Below are positions 18,759 to 27,404 of a stretch of 64,000 bases of DNA, in pieces. Source of the stretch: Rhodovulum sp. MB263 (GTDB taxonomy: Bacteria > Pseudomonadota > Alphaproteobacteria > Rhodobacterales > Rhodobacteraceae); the NCBI RefSeq assembly GCF_002073975.1, contig NZ_CP020384.1, forward strand, positions 310,001 through 374,000, in the 5' to 3' direction. Each line of letters starts with the position of its first letter. The stretch's first letter is position 1. Position numbers and translations under genes: made by a program. Under the pieces are notes generated by a model. It saw only the letters and a list, made by a program, of their open reading frames with translations. It was not told where the DNA came from and did not search any database.

Positions 18759-19108
18759 CCGAGAACCGACCCACGATCCCGATGCCCTCGCTCGACTGGC
18801 AGATCCCGTTCGGACGGGCCCAGAAGGATGTGCTCTGGATCAGCTTCGCCGTGCTGACCGCGATGGTGGCCTTCGGCGCCGGGTTCTGGGCGCTGGCCGC
18901 GGTCTTTTCGCTGGCGCTGGCGGTCTTTGCCCAGATCCGGGTGCCGCAGGAACCGGCAATGCCCGAAGGCAGCCGGCTTGCGCCGCTGTCGCATGCGCTG
19001 CGCTACGGGCTGGCCAATCTCGTCACCATGGTCTTCGTCTATGGCGCCGCGACCGTGCTGGGCTCGGGGCTGCGCATGGCGGTGACGAAACTTCTGGCCG
19101 CGGTATGA
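18755..19108 (+). CDS. Small membrane protein of the ABC operon
   Basis: A 117-residue protein with two hydrophobic stretches (about 29-64, possibly one hairpin, and 88-103), a polar N-terminus with PMPSLDWQIPFGRAQKD, and a short loop between. No recognised domain. It overlaps the ligase stop and the ABC ATPase start by 4 bases each, so it is translated with them and may be an accessory subunit linking ligase and transporter. That role is inference. Confidence 0.75.
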   Translation: MTENRPTIPMPSLDWQIPFGRAQKDVLWISFAVLTAMVAFGAGFWALAAVFSLALAVFAQIRVPQEPAMPEGSRLAPLSHALRYGLANLVTMVFVYGAATVLGSGLRMAVTKLLAAV

Positions 19109-19938
19109 ACCGGATGGCACCTCCGAAGCCGGACGAGGGTCAGCTTACCGAGGATGGCCGTGCCATCGGTCCGGTGCTGATGGAGCTGAGGAACATCACC
19201 CTGCGCTTTGGCGGCGTGGTCGCGATCAAGGACATCTCCTTCGACATCCGCGAGGGCGAGATCCGCGCCATCATCGGCCCGAACGGCGCGGGCAAGTCCT
19301 CGATGCTGAACGTGATTTCGGGCTTCTACCGGCCCTCGGAAGGCGAGGTCTGGTTTGAGGGCGCGCGCCGTCCGCCGATGCGGCCCTACAGGGTCGCGCG
19401 GCAGGGCATCGCCCGGACCTTCCAGAACATCGCGCTGTTTTCCGGCATGTCGACGCTCGACAATATCATGACAGGCCGGATCACCCGGATGAGGTCCTCG
19501 CTGCTGGCGCAGGCGCTGTGGTGGGGGCCGGCCGAGCGCGAGGAAAGCGAGCACCGCGCCGCAGTCGAGAAGATCATCGATTTCCTCGAGATCCAGCATA
19601 TCCGCAAGACGCCCGTGGGCCGTCTGCCCTACGGCTTGCAGAAGCGGGTGGAGCTGGGCCGGGCCCTGGCGGCCGAGCCGCAGCTTCTGCTGCTGGACGA
19701 GCCGATGGCCGGGATGAATGTCGAGGAGAAGGAGGACATGTCGCGCTTCATCCTCGATGTGAACGACGAATTCGGCACCACCATCGTCCTGATCGAGCAT
19801 GACATGGGCGTGGTCATGGACCTTTCCGACCGGGTGGTGGTGATGGATTACGGCCGCAAGATCGGCGACGGCCCGCCCGAGGAGGTGCGCGCCAGCCAGG
19901 ACGTGATCGACGCCTATCTGGGGGTGGCCCATGACTGA
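19105..19938 (+). CDS. Branched-chain-type ABC transporter ATP-binding protein (LivG-like)
   Basis: A 277-residue nucleotide-binding subunit. Walker A is GPNGAGKSS, the signature region is the slightly unusual RLPYGLQKRVELGRALA, Walker B is LLLLDEPMAGMN, and an IEHDMGVVMDLSDRVVVMDYG segment follows. The C-terminal DVIDAYLG is the usual LivG ending. About 25 extra residues at the N-terminus precede the conserved LRNITLRFGG. It overlaps the LivH gene by 8 bases. Confidence 0.93.
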   Translation: MNRMAPPKPDEGQLTEDGRAIGPVLMELRNITLRFGGVVAIKDISFDIREGEIRAIIGPNGAGKSSMLNVISGFYRPSEGEVWFEGARRPPMRPYRVARQGIARTFQNIALFSGMSTLDNIMTGRITRMRSSLLAQALWWGPAEREESEHRAAVEKIIDFLEIQHIRKTPVGRLPYGLQKRVELGRALAAEPQLLLLDEPMAGMNVEEKEDMSRFILDVNDEFGTTIVLIEHDMGVVMDLSDRVVVMDYGRKIGDGPPEEVRASQDVIDAYLGVAHD

Positions 19939-20923
19939 TCTGCTTTACGCCGTCGAGGTGATGATCAACGGGCTGATGGCAGGCGTGCTTTATGCGCTGG
20001 TGGCGCTGGGCTTCGTCCTGATCTTCAAGGCATCCGGCATCTTCAACTACGCCCAAGGGGTGCTGGCGCTCTTCGCGGCGCTGACGCTGGTCGGGCTGCA
20101 GGAGGGGCAGGTGCCCTTCGCCCATCTGATCAACGCGGCCTTCGGCACCGATCTGCACCGGTTCGGCTGGCAGCTTCCGGCGGTTGTGGCCATCGTTCTG
20201 ACGGTCGGGGTGATGGTGCTGTTGGCCATCGCCATCGAGCGGCTGATCCTCAAGCATCTGGTCAACCAGGCGCCGATCATCCTGTTCATGGCCACGATCG
20301 GCCTGGCCTATTTCCTCGAGGGGTTCGGCGACATCATGTGGGGCGCCGACATCAAGACGCTGGATGTGGGGCTGCCGCAAGGGGGCAGCGCCTGGCTCGA
20401 ACAGGCCACCGCGGGCTGGGGCAGCGAGGAGTTCTACGGCTTCTTCATCGACAGGCTCGATATCGTGGCGACGCTGGTCGCGGCGGTGCTGGTGATCTCG
20501 CTGACGCTGTTCTCGCAATATTCCAAGCAGGGCCGGGCGCTGCGGGCGGTGGCCGACGACCATCAGGCGGCGCTGTCGGTCGGCATCTCGCTGCGCTTCA
20601 TCTGGGTGCTGGTCTGGTCCATCGCGGGCATCGTGGCGCTGGTCGCGGGGATCATGTGGGGCGCCAAGTCCGGCGTGCAGTTCAGCCTGTCGCTGATCGC
20701 GCTGAAGGCGCTGCCGGTCCTGATGCTGGGCGGTTTCACCTCGATCCCGGGCGCCATCGTCGGCGGGCTGATCATAGGGGTCGGCGAGAAGCTGTTCGAA
20801 TACACCATCGGTCCGATGATCGGCGGCGCGACCGAGAACTGGTTCGCCTATGTCCTGGCGCTGGTGTTTCTGGTGTTCCGGCCGCAGGGCCTGTTCGGAG
20901 AGAGGATCATCGAAAGGGTCTGA
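19931..20923 (+). CDS. Branched-chain-type ABC transporter permease (LivH-like)
   Basis: Inner-membrane permease of 330 residues with about eight hydrophobic segments. It carries the family's N-terminal MINGLMAGVLYALVALGFVLIFKASGIFNYAQG-type region and the conserved LRAVADDHQAALSVGI cytoplasmic loop. It pairs with the LivM-like protein encoded 0.6 kb downstream to form the translocation pore. A long loop after TM4 (GADIKTLDVGLPQGG) is larger than in amino acid LivH proteins, consistent with another substrate. Confidence 0.93.
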   Translation: MTDLLYAVEVMINGLMAGVLYALVALGFVLIFKASGIFNYAQGVLALFAALTLVGLQEGQVPFAHLINAAFGTDLHRFGWQLPAVVAIVLTVGVMVLLAIAIERLILKHLVNQAPIILFMATIGLAYFLEGFGDIMWGADIKTLDVGLPQGGSAWLEQATAGWGSEEFYGFFIDRLDIVATLVAAVLVISLTLFSQYSKQGRALRAVADDHQAALSVGISLRFIWVLVWSIAGIVALVAGIMWGAKSGVQFSLSLIALKALPVLMLGGFTSIPGAIVGGLIIGVGEKLFEYTIGPMIGGATENWFAYVLALVFLVFRPQGLFGERIIERV

Positions 20924-20924
20924 C

Positions 20925-21158
20925 ATGCAAAAGCTCTATGCCATTACCTGTGTGATCGGTTGGGGGGTCTTCTATGTGTTTGCCTATCTCGCGCTGGCCT
21001 CGGTCAACGACGCCGAATGGATGTCGGTGGCCTACGGGCTTCTGGCCTTCGCGGGCTTCGTTGCCGGGATGCTGTCTTGGGTGCGGCTTGTGCGCGGCAA
21101 GCGGCCGGTGATCCGGACCGTGCCGAAGGGGGCCGCCCGGGTCCGGAGGCCGCTATGA
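20925..21158 (+). CDS. Small two-helix membrane protein inside the ABC operon
   Basis: A 77-residue protein with two predicted helices (about 5-25 and 35-55) and a strongly basic tail (RGKRPVIRTVPKGAARVRRPL). No family recognised. Its ATG sits 1 base after the LivH stop, and its stop overlaps the VOC gene start, so it is an integral part of the operon. Positive residues at the end place the tail in the cytoplasm by the positive-inside rule. Confidence 0.72.
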   Translation: MQKLYAITCVIGWGVFYVFAYLALASVNDAEWMSVAYGLLAFAGFVAGMLSWVRLVRGKRPVIRTVPKGAARVRRPL

Positions 21159-21526
21159 GCCACCGCACCCGGATCGGCGGGCTCTGCATCGACTGCCGGA
21201 CCGACGATCTGGGGCCGGCGCTGGCCTTCTGGTCGGCGGCGCTGGGGCGCGAGGGCGCCCTGGTCGAGGACGGGCGCTATGCCCGGCTGAGCGGTCCGCC
21301 CGCCGCGCCGCAGGTGATCCTGCAGGCGGTCGGTCACGACCCGCGCGTGCATCTCGATATCGAGACCGACGATATCGAGGCCGAATGCGCCCGGCTGACC
21401 GGCCTCGGCGCGGTCGAGGTCACGCGGATCAAGGACTGGGTGGTGATGCAGGCCCCCACCGGGCACCGCTTCTGTCTGGTGCCGCCCGAAGGGGATTTTC
21501 CGAAAGATGCCATGGAGGTCGACTGA
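21155..21526 (+). CDS. VOC (glyoxalase/bleomycin-resistance fold) protein inside the ABC operon
   Basis: A 123-residue single VOC module related to Glyoxalase_6: CIDCRTDDLGPALAFWSAALG at the start, VHLDIETDDIEAECARL in the middle and APTGHRFCLVPPEGDFP at the end. These resemble small dioxygenase/isomerase or binding proteins. The metal ligands of glyoxalase I are not all evident. It lies between the two permease genes, overlapping the small membrane gene and abutting LivM, an unusual place for an enzyme of this fold. Confidence 0.85.
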   Translation: MSHRTRIGGLCIDCRTDDLGPALAFWSAALGREGALVEDGRYARLSGPPAAPQVILQAVGHDPRVHLDIETDDIEAECARLTGLGAVEVTRIKDWVVMQAPTGHRFCLVPPEGDFPKDAMEVD

Positions 21527-22603
21527 ATGTTCTACCGCGAGGCCGGCGATTTCAAGACCTCCTACCGGGATGACAGCCAGACCTTCCCGATAGGCTTCGA
21601 CCGCTACCGCTATTACGCGGTGCTGGTGCTGGCCTTCGCGGTCGTGCCCTTCGTCATCGACGATTACTGGGCCAGCGCGATCTTCGTGCCCTTCCTGATC
21701 TATGCCATCGCCGCCATCGGGCTGAACATCCTCGTTGGCTATTGCGGACAGCTCTCGCTTGGCACCGGCGGCTTCATGGCGGTGGGCGCCTATGCCTGCT
21801 ACAAGCTGATGACCGCCTTTCCCGATCTCAACATCGTCTTCTGCATCCTGGGCGGCGGGCTGGTGACGGCGGCGGTGGGGGTGCTGTTCGGGCTGCCCTC
21901 GCTTCGGATCAAGGGCTTCTATCTCGCGGTCGCGACGCTTGCGGCGCAGTTCTTCCTGGTCTGGCTCTTCAACAAGGTGCCGTGGTTCTACAACTACTCG
22001 GCCTCGGGGCAGATCTCGGCGCCCGCGCGCAGCGTCTTCGGCCAGCCGGTCACCGGCGCCGGGGTCGAGGCCTGGGCGCAATACATGATCTGCCTCGTCT
22101 TCGCCGTGGTTCTGGCCTGGGCCGCGCGCAACCTGACGCGGGGCACGGTGGGGCGGTCCTGGATGGCGATCCGCGACATGGATATCGCGGCCGAGATCAT
22201 CGGGGTGAACCCGCTCAGGGCCAAGCTGACGGCCTTCGCGGTCTCGTCCTTCTATATCGGCATCGCGGGGGCGCTGTTCTTCGCGGTCTATCTGGGCGCG
22301 GTCGAGGTGGGTGAGGCCTTCGGCATCCAGAAGAGCTTTCTCATCCTCTTCATGATCATCATCGGCGGGCTCGGCTCGATCTTCGGCAGCTTCGCGGGCG
22401 CGGCCTTCCTGGTGCTGCTGCCGGTCCTTCTGAAGAACGTGCTGGTGGGCAGCCTCGGCTGGCCCACCGACCTGACCGCCCATGTCCAGCTGATGATCCT
22501 GGGGGCTCTGATCATCGGCTTTTTGATCGCCGAGCCGCACGGGCTCGCCCAGCTCTGGCGGGTCGGCAAGGAAAAGCTGAGGCTCTGGCCATTCCCGCAT
22601 TGA
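21527..22603 (+). CDS. Branched-chain-type ABC transporter permease (LivM-like)
   Basis: A 358-residue permease. The core shows the diagnostic LNILVGYCGQLSLGTGGFMAVGAY segment, the GLPSLRIKGFYLAVATLAAQ motif and the AIRDMDIAAEIIGVN cytoplasmic loop, ending in GLGSIFGSFAGA and a last helix. An N-terminal extension of about 30 residues precedes the first helix. It starts immediately after the VOC stop. It partners the LivH-like permease. Confidence 0.93.
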   Translation: MFYREAGDFKTSYRDDSQTFPIGFDRYRYYAVLVLAFAVVPFVIDDYWASAIFVPFLIYAIAAIGLNILVGYCGQLSLGTGGFMAVGAYACYKLMTAFPDLNIVFCILGGGLVTAAVGVLFGLPSLRIKGFYLAVATLAAQFFLVWLFNKVPWFYNYSASGQISAPARSVFGQPVTGAGVEAWAQYMICLVFAVVLAWAARNLTRGTVGRSWMAIRDMDIAAEIIGVNPLRAKLTAFAVSSFYIGIAGALFFAVYLGAVEVGEAFGIQKSFLILFMIIIGGLGSIFGSFAGAAFLVLLPVLLKNVLVGSLGWPTDLTAHVQLMILGALIIGFLIAEPHGLAQLWRVGKEKLRLWPFPH

Positions 22604-22667
22604 CGGGCAGGGCAGGCGCGACCGACCGGGTCAACCCGGCACGCATTTTCAAGGGAGGAGTGACGAC

Positions 22668-23948
22668 ATGACCAACCGACTGGCCCCGCTTGCACTGGGT
22701 GTCCTGCTGGCCGCGGGCCCTGCCGCGGCCGATCTGGTATTCCCCGATCTCAGCTACCGCACAGGGCCTTTTGCCGCGGGCGGCGTGCCGTTCTCGGACG
22801 GCTATCAGGACTATTTCACCCTGGTGAACGAACGCGATGGCGGCATCGGCGGGGTCAAGGCCCGGGTGCCGGAATGCGAGACCGCCTACAACACCGAGAA
22901 GGGGGTCGAGTGCTACGAGGCCACCAAGGGCGATGGCGCGCTGATCTACCAGCCGCTCTCGACCGGCATCACCTATCAGCTGATCCCGAAGGTCGAGGCC
23001 GATCACATCCCGCTGCACACCATGGGCTATGGCCGCACCTCGGCCGCCAATGGCAAGGTCTTCGAATGGGTGTTCAACTATCCCGCCAATTACTGGGACG
23101 GGGCCTCGGTCGTCATCAAGTACCTGATGGACGAGAACGGCGGCAGCCTCGAGGGCAAGAAGATCACGCTGCTCTATCACAATTCGGCCTATGGCAAGGA
23201 GCCGATCCCGACGCTCGAGGCGCTGTCGAAGAAGCACGGCTTCAGGCTGACGCTGATCCCGGTCGACAGCCCCGGCCAGGAACAGAAGTCGCAATGGCTG
23301 CAGATCCGGCGCGAGCGGCCCGATGTGGTGGTGATGTGGGGTTGGGGCGTGATGAACCAGGTCGCGATCCAGGAGGCCGCCAATATCGGTTTCCCGATGG
23401 ACCATTTCATCGGCAACTGGTGGGCCGGGGCCGAGCATGACGTGGCCTCCGCGGGCATGGCCGCCGATGGCTACAAGGCGCTGAACATGAACCGGGTGGT
23501 CGATTACCCGGTCTTCGCCGATATCCGCACTCATGTCGTCGAGAAGGGGCTGGCGGCGGGCGACGGCTCGAATGTGGGCTCGGTGCTTTACACCCGCGGC
23601 ATGTATGCGGCGATGCTGGCGGTCGAGGCGGCGAAGACGGCGCAGGAGATGACCGGCACCGCCCAGATCGACGCGGCGATGATGCGCGAGGGGATGGAGC
23701 ATCTGGAGATGACCGCCGCCAGGATGGAGGCGCTGGGCATGCCGGGGATCGGCCCCGAATTCACCGTGAGCTGCGCCGATCACGGCGGTTCGGGCATGGC
23801 CATCGTCCAGCAGTGGAACGCGGGCGACAAGGAATGGGTGCCGCTGACCGATTTCATCGCCCCCGATGCCGAGGTGATCGCGCCGCTCATCGAGGCCGAT
23901 TCCACGGCCTTCGCGGCCGAGAACGGCATCACGCCGCGCTGCGACTGA
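22668..23948 (+). CDS. ABC transporter periplasmic substrate-binding protein (LivK-like)
   Basis: A 426-residue exported type I binding protein with a signal peptide cleaved near AAA-DLVF. It is longer than amino-acid LivK and belongs to the group seen with acyl-CoA ligases: it has SYRTGPFAAGGVPFSDGYQDYF at the N-terminus and conserved YGRTSAANGKVFEW and WWAGAEHDV motifs. Several cysteines (for example in the VPECETAYNTEKGVECYE loop) could form a disulfide. GGGAGGAG precedes the start. This protein would define the transported compound, which is not known. Confidence 0.92.
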   Translation: MTNRLAPLALGVLLAAGPAAADLVFPDLSYRTGPFAAGGVPFSDGYQDYFTLVNERDGGIGGVKARVPECETAYNTEKGVECYEATKGDGALIYQPLSTGITYQLIPKVEADHIPLHTMGYGRTSAANGKVFEWVFNYPANYWDGASVVIKYLMDENGGSLEGKKITLLYHNSAYGKEPIPTLEALSKKHGFRLTLIPVDSPGQEQKSQWLQIRRERPDVVVMWGWGVMNQVAIQEAANIGFPMDHFIGNWWAGAEHDVASAGMAADGYKALNMNRVVDYPVFADIRTHVVEKGLAAGDGSNVGSVLYTRGMYAAMLAVEAAKTAQEMTGTAQIDAAMMREGMEHLEMTAARMEALGMPGIGPEFTVSCADHGGSGMAIVQQWNAGDKEWVPLTDFIAPDAEVIAPLIEADSTAFAAENGITPRCD

Positions 23949-23959
23949 CGTCCCGTCGT

Positions 23960-23982
23960 CCCCGGCCACGACCCGGCCGGGG
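23960..23982 (+). other. Stem-loop between binding-protein gene and LivF-like gene
   Basis: CCCCGGCC (23960-23967) pairs with GGCCGGGG (23975-23982) around a 7-base loop, 12 bases after the stop codon. There is no proper T-run. In ABC operons such hairpins after the binding-protein gene often stabilise the upstream mRNA and reduce downstream expression; that role is inferred. Confidence 0.45.
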
Positions 23983-24006
23983 GCCTTGCCTTCGAGGAAA
24001 ACGCCC

Positions 24007-24831
24007 ATGTTCGATACCGCGCCGCAGGACGAGGCCCTGCTTGAGCTCAACAATATCGAGGTGATCTACAATCACGTCATCCTGGTGCTGAAGGGCGTGT
24101 CGCTGTCGGTGCCGAAGGGCGGCATTACAGCCCTTCTGGGCGGCAACGGCGCGGGCAAGACGACGACGCTCAAGGCCATCTCGAACCTTTTGCGGTCGGA
24201 ACGCGGCGAGGTCACCAAGGGCTCTATCCTCTATCGCGGGACGCGGGTGCAGGATCTGAACCCCGCCGATCTGGTCAAGGCGGGCGTGATCCAGGTGATG
24301 GAGGGGCGGCATTGCTTCGAGCATCTGACCGTCGAGGAGAACCTTCTGACCGGCGCCTATACCCGCACCGATGGCCGCGCCGCGATCCAGGCCGATCTCG
24401 AGATGGTCTATGGTTATTTCCCGCGCCTGAAGGAGCGGCGGAAGTCCCAGGCGGGCTATACCTCGGGCGGCGAGCAGCAGATGGTCGCCATCGGCCGCGC
24501 GCTGATGAGCCGGCCGCAGATGATCCTGCTGGACGAGCCCTCGATGGGGCTCGCGCCGCAGCTTGTCGAACAGATCTTCGAGATCGTGAAATCGGTCAAC
24601 GAGAACGAGGGCGTGACCTTCCTTCTGGCCGAGCAGAACACCAATGTCGCGCTCCGCTATGCCCATTACGGCTATATCCTCGAATCCGGCCGGATCGTGA
24701 TGGACGGCCCGGCTGCCGATCTGCGCGAGAACCCGGATGTGAAGGAGTTCTATCTCGGCATGTCCGATCAGGGCCGCAAGAGCTTTCGCGATGTGCGGTC
24801 CTACCGCCGCCGCAAGCGCTGGCTGAGCTGA
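24007..24831 (+). CDS. Branched-chain-type ABC transporter ATP-binding protein (LivF-like)
   Basis: A second ATPase subunit of 274 residues with Walker A GGNGAGKTT, signature TSGGEQQMV, Walker B MILLDEPSMGLAP and the VIQVMEGRHCFEHLTVEENL segment typical of LivF. The C-terminus is longer and basic (RSYRRRKRWLS). The start at 24007 follows GAGGAAA; an ATG at 23986 is less well placed. It completes the importer with LivG-, LivH-, LivM- and LivK-like proteins. Confidence 0.93.
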   Translation: MFDTAPQDEALLELNNIEVIYNHVILVLKGVSLSVPKGGITALLGGNGAGKTTTLKAISNLLRSERGEVTKGSILYRGTRVQDLNPADLVKAGVIQVMEGRHCFEHLTVEENLLTGAYTRTDGRAAIQADLEMVYGYFPRLKERRKSQAGYTSGGEQQMVAIGRALMSRPQMILLDEPSMGLAPQLVEQIFEIVKSVNENEGVTFLLAEQNTNVALRYAHYGYILESGRIVMDGPAADLRENPDVKEFYLGMSDQGRKSFRDVRSYRRRKRWLS

Positions 24832-24864
24832 CGCTGCCTGTCATCTGTGACCGAAGGAGTACCG

Positions 24865-26088
24865 ATGTCCGTTCCTTTCGACGCTCTCGAGACCCGCTCG
24901 GAAGGCGAGCGCGCTGCCTCTCTGGCCGAATGTCTGCCCGCGCTGGTCGCGGCCGCCCGTGCGCTGCCGGGCTATGCCGGGGCGCTGGCCGAGGTGAACC
25001 CGCTGAGCCTGACCACGCGCGAGGCCCTGGCGACGCTGCCCGTCCTGCGCAAGTCGGGCCTCGTCGCCGCGCAATCGGCCGATGCGCCCTTCGGCGGCTA
25101 TACCGCCTGGGAGGCGCGTCAGTTCGATCATGTCTTCCAGTCGCCCGGACCGATCTACGAACCGGGCTGTGTCAGCACCAACTGGTGGCGGCTGGGCCGC
25201 TTCCTGCATGCCGCCGGAATCGGCGAGGGCGACATCGTGCAGAACTGCTTCGGCTATCACCTGACGCCCGCCGGCATGATGTTCGAGAACGGCGCGCGTG
25301 CCGTCGGGGCTGCGGTCCTGCCCGCTGGCACCGGCCAGACCGAGCTGCAGGTGCGCGCCGCCCGCGATGTTGGCGTGACCGCCTATGCCGGGACGCCCGA
25401 TTTCCTCAAGGTGCTGCTCGACCGGGCCGACGCATTGGGGATGGATCTGTCGCGCATCCGGCGCGCCGTCGTGTCGGGAGGCGCGTTGTTCCCGTCGCTG
25501 CGTCAGGACTATGCCGATCGGGGCATCGCCTGCCTGCAATGCTATGCCACCGCCGATCTCGGCAATATCGCTTATGAAAGTCCGGCGATGGAGGGGATGA
25601 TCGTCGATGAGGGCGTGATCGTCGAGATCGTGCGCCCCGGCACCGGCGATCCGCTGCCCGATGGCGAGGTGGGCGAGGTCGTGGTGACGACGCTCAACCC
25701 CGACTATCCGCTGATCCGCTTCGCGACCGGAGATCTGTCCGCGGTGATGCCGGGGCAATCGCCCTGCGGGCGCACAAACATGCGCATCCGGGGCTGGATG
25801 GGCCGGGCCGACCAGACCGCCAAGATCAAGGGCATGTTCGTCCGCCCCGAGCAGGTGGCCGATCTCGTCGCACGCCATCCCGACGTGACGAAGGCACGGG
25901 TCGTGGTCGGTCGCGCGGGCGAGCGCGACACGATGACGGTGCTGCTCGAGACCGAGGCAACCGACCCCGCGCCTTTCGCGGCCAGCGTCGCCGAGGTGCT
26001 GAAGCTGAAAGGAACGGTCGAGCTGGTCGCGCCGGGCAGCCTGCCCAATGACGGTCTGATGATCGAGGATACCCGACGCTACGATTGA
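24865..26088 (+). CDS. Phenylacetate-CoA ligase-like AMP-forming enzyme
   Basis: A 407-residue PaaK-type ligase. It contains YAGTPDFLKVLLDRA, a VVSGGALFPSLRQ segment and LQCYATADLGNIAYES, which fills the adenylate-binding aromatic-motif position. The PLIRFATGDLS motif and GRADQTAKIKGMFV hinge before a small C-terminal domain are also present. It follows GAAGGAG at the ATG 24865; a GTG at 24847 is the alternative. As the last gene of the transporter operon it suggests an aromatic or related acid as the pathway's substrate. Two different CoA ligases in one import operon is notable. Confidence 0.88.
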   Translation: MSVPFDALETRSEGERAASLAECLPALVAAARALPGYAGALAEVNPLSLTTREALATLPVLRKSGLVAAQSADAPFGGYTAWEARQFDHVFQSPGPIYEPGCVSTNWWRLGRFLHAAGIGEGDIVQNCFGYHLTPAGMMFENGARAVGAAVLPAGTGQTELQVRAARDVGVTAYAGTPDFLKVLLDRADALGMDLSRIRRAVVSGGALFPSLRQDYADRGIACLQCYATADLGNIAYESPAMEGMIVDEGVIVEIVRPGTGDPLPDGEVGEVVVTTLNPDYPLIRFATGDLSAVMPGQSPCGRTNMRIRGWMGRADQTAKIKGMFVRPEQVADLVARHPDVTKARVVVGRAGERDTMTVLLETEATDPAPFAASVAEVLKLKGTVELVAPGSLPNDGLMIEDTRRYD

Positions 26089-26134
26089 GGCCGCAGCCCT
26101 GTCCCGCCCGCCTTGTCTCGCCTGCCCCGGGCTG

Positions 26135-27349
26135 TCAGCTTGCGGCCTGCTGTCCTCCGTTGTCCGGGCTGCGACGCTGCCTTTGTACCGACCATCTGTC
26201 GATCAGCCGCGCCCATAGGATCAGGCAGAGGCAAGCCGCCAGGACGTAGTGCCTGGCAAAGCCGGACGGGAAGGCTAGGAAGTGCAGCAGCGCGAAACCT
26301 ATGGAGGCAAGGACCGCCTTGTCGAATGGGACGAGGCGGCCCCGCATCGCCTTCGCGGCGAGAAAGGCTGCCGTTCCGAGGATCAGCGCGACCATTCCCG
26401 TATCTTTCGAGACGAGACGCTGCAAGCCCCTGGCATAGGCCCCCAGGATGTCGGTCATCCCGAGCGTCCGCTCCATCTCCGCGGGATAGGGTTGAGGTCC
26501 CGAGACAAGGGTGAAGTCGAAGACGCGAAGATAGCCGTAATTGCCCGAGACGGCGTTCAGGCCGACAACGGTCGCGGCTCCGGCGCCCAGCATGGCGGCG
26601 ATCCACAGGCGCGGAACCCGACCATGAAGCAGAAGCGCCGCGAAGGGCAGCAGGATGACGAAATCGGTCCTTGCCAGCGGAAGAAGCGCGAAAAGCAGCA
26701 TTGCCGGGCGCGGGTGCCTTTGACAGAGCAGCAGCGCCGCAAGCGCGATCAGTGCGGCCAGCCCGTCGGGGGTCGAGAGCCGCGCCAGGGAGCCAAGCCC
26801 GGTCTCGTACAGGGCAAAGGGGAGAAGCGCGGCGACCGCGATCGATCTGGGAGAGACGGCGACCCATCCGAGGATCAGGAGAAGCCCGCCGCACAGGGCC
26901 GAGACCAGCGCCGTTCCGTCTGCGATCGTCCCGGTGAGCTTCGAGCCCGCGATGGACAGAGCCACATAGAGCGGCCGGATGGAATAGAACGGCAGCTGCT
27001 GGCGGAGCGCCTCGGGATCCTGGTAGACGGCCGCCCGATAGCCTCCGGTGGTCAGCTTCTCGAAGGTCTCGGGTGCGGTCGCGCGGCGGATATCTTCATA
27101 GGTCCGGGTCGAAAGGTGGTCGGTGCCGGTTTCTCCCATCAGCCTGTAGGCGACGGCGGTGTAACCGATGACATCCCAGTTGTGATGACTGCGGGCGTAG
27201 GAGTTCAGGACGAAGAACAACGAGAGAACCGCCAGGTAGGCAAGTCCGGCCAGTTTCAGGGCGCGTGCGTTTCCAAGAGTGTTCAAATCGGTCTGCCTGT
27301 CCTCTGTACCGCGCCTGCCCGGCGGCGTCCTGTCCGGCTCCGGGCGCAC
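26135..27349 (-). CDS. Polytopic membrane protein, possibly GT-C-type glycosyltransferase
   Basis: A 404-residue protein with about ten hydrophobic segments after a polar N-terminus. The first large periplasmic loop contains SHHNWDVIGYTAVAYRL, in which an acidic residue near the end of TM1 recalls GT-C enzymes. I cannot name a family with confidence. The start is uncertain: GTG at 27349 gives the longest frame, while the first helix begins about 30 residues later. Base composition looks a little less GC-rich than its neighbours, which may indicate transfer. It is the last gene before the convergent ABC operon. Confidence 0.65.
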   Translation of the reverse strand: MRPEPDRTPPGRRGTEDRQTDLNTLGNARALKLAGLAYLAVLSLFFVLNSYARSHHNWDVIGYTAVAYRLMGETGTDHLSTRTYEDIRRATAPETFEKLTTGGYRAAVYQDPEALRQQLPFYSIRPLYVALSIAGSKLTGTIADGTALVSALCGGLLLILGWVAVSPRSIAVAALLPFALYETGLGSLARLSTPDGLAALIALAALLLCQRHPRPAMLLFALLPLARTDFVILLPFAALLLHGRVPRLWIAAMLGAGAATVVGLNAVSGNYGYLRVFDFTLVSGPQPYPAEMERTLGMTDILGAYARGLQRLVSKDTGMVALILGTAAFLAAKAMRGRLVPFDKAVLASIGFALLHFLAFPSGFARHYVLAACLCLILWARLIDRWSVQRQRRSPDNGGQQAAS

Positions 27350-27404
27350 GGCTTGTCCGCGTCGATGGCTCTTTTAGGCGGAAGGCCTGACCGGAACAAT
27401 GGCT

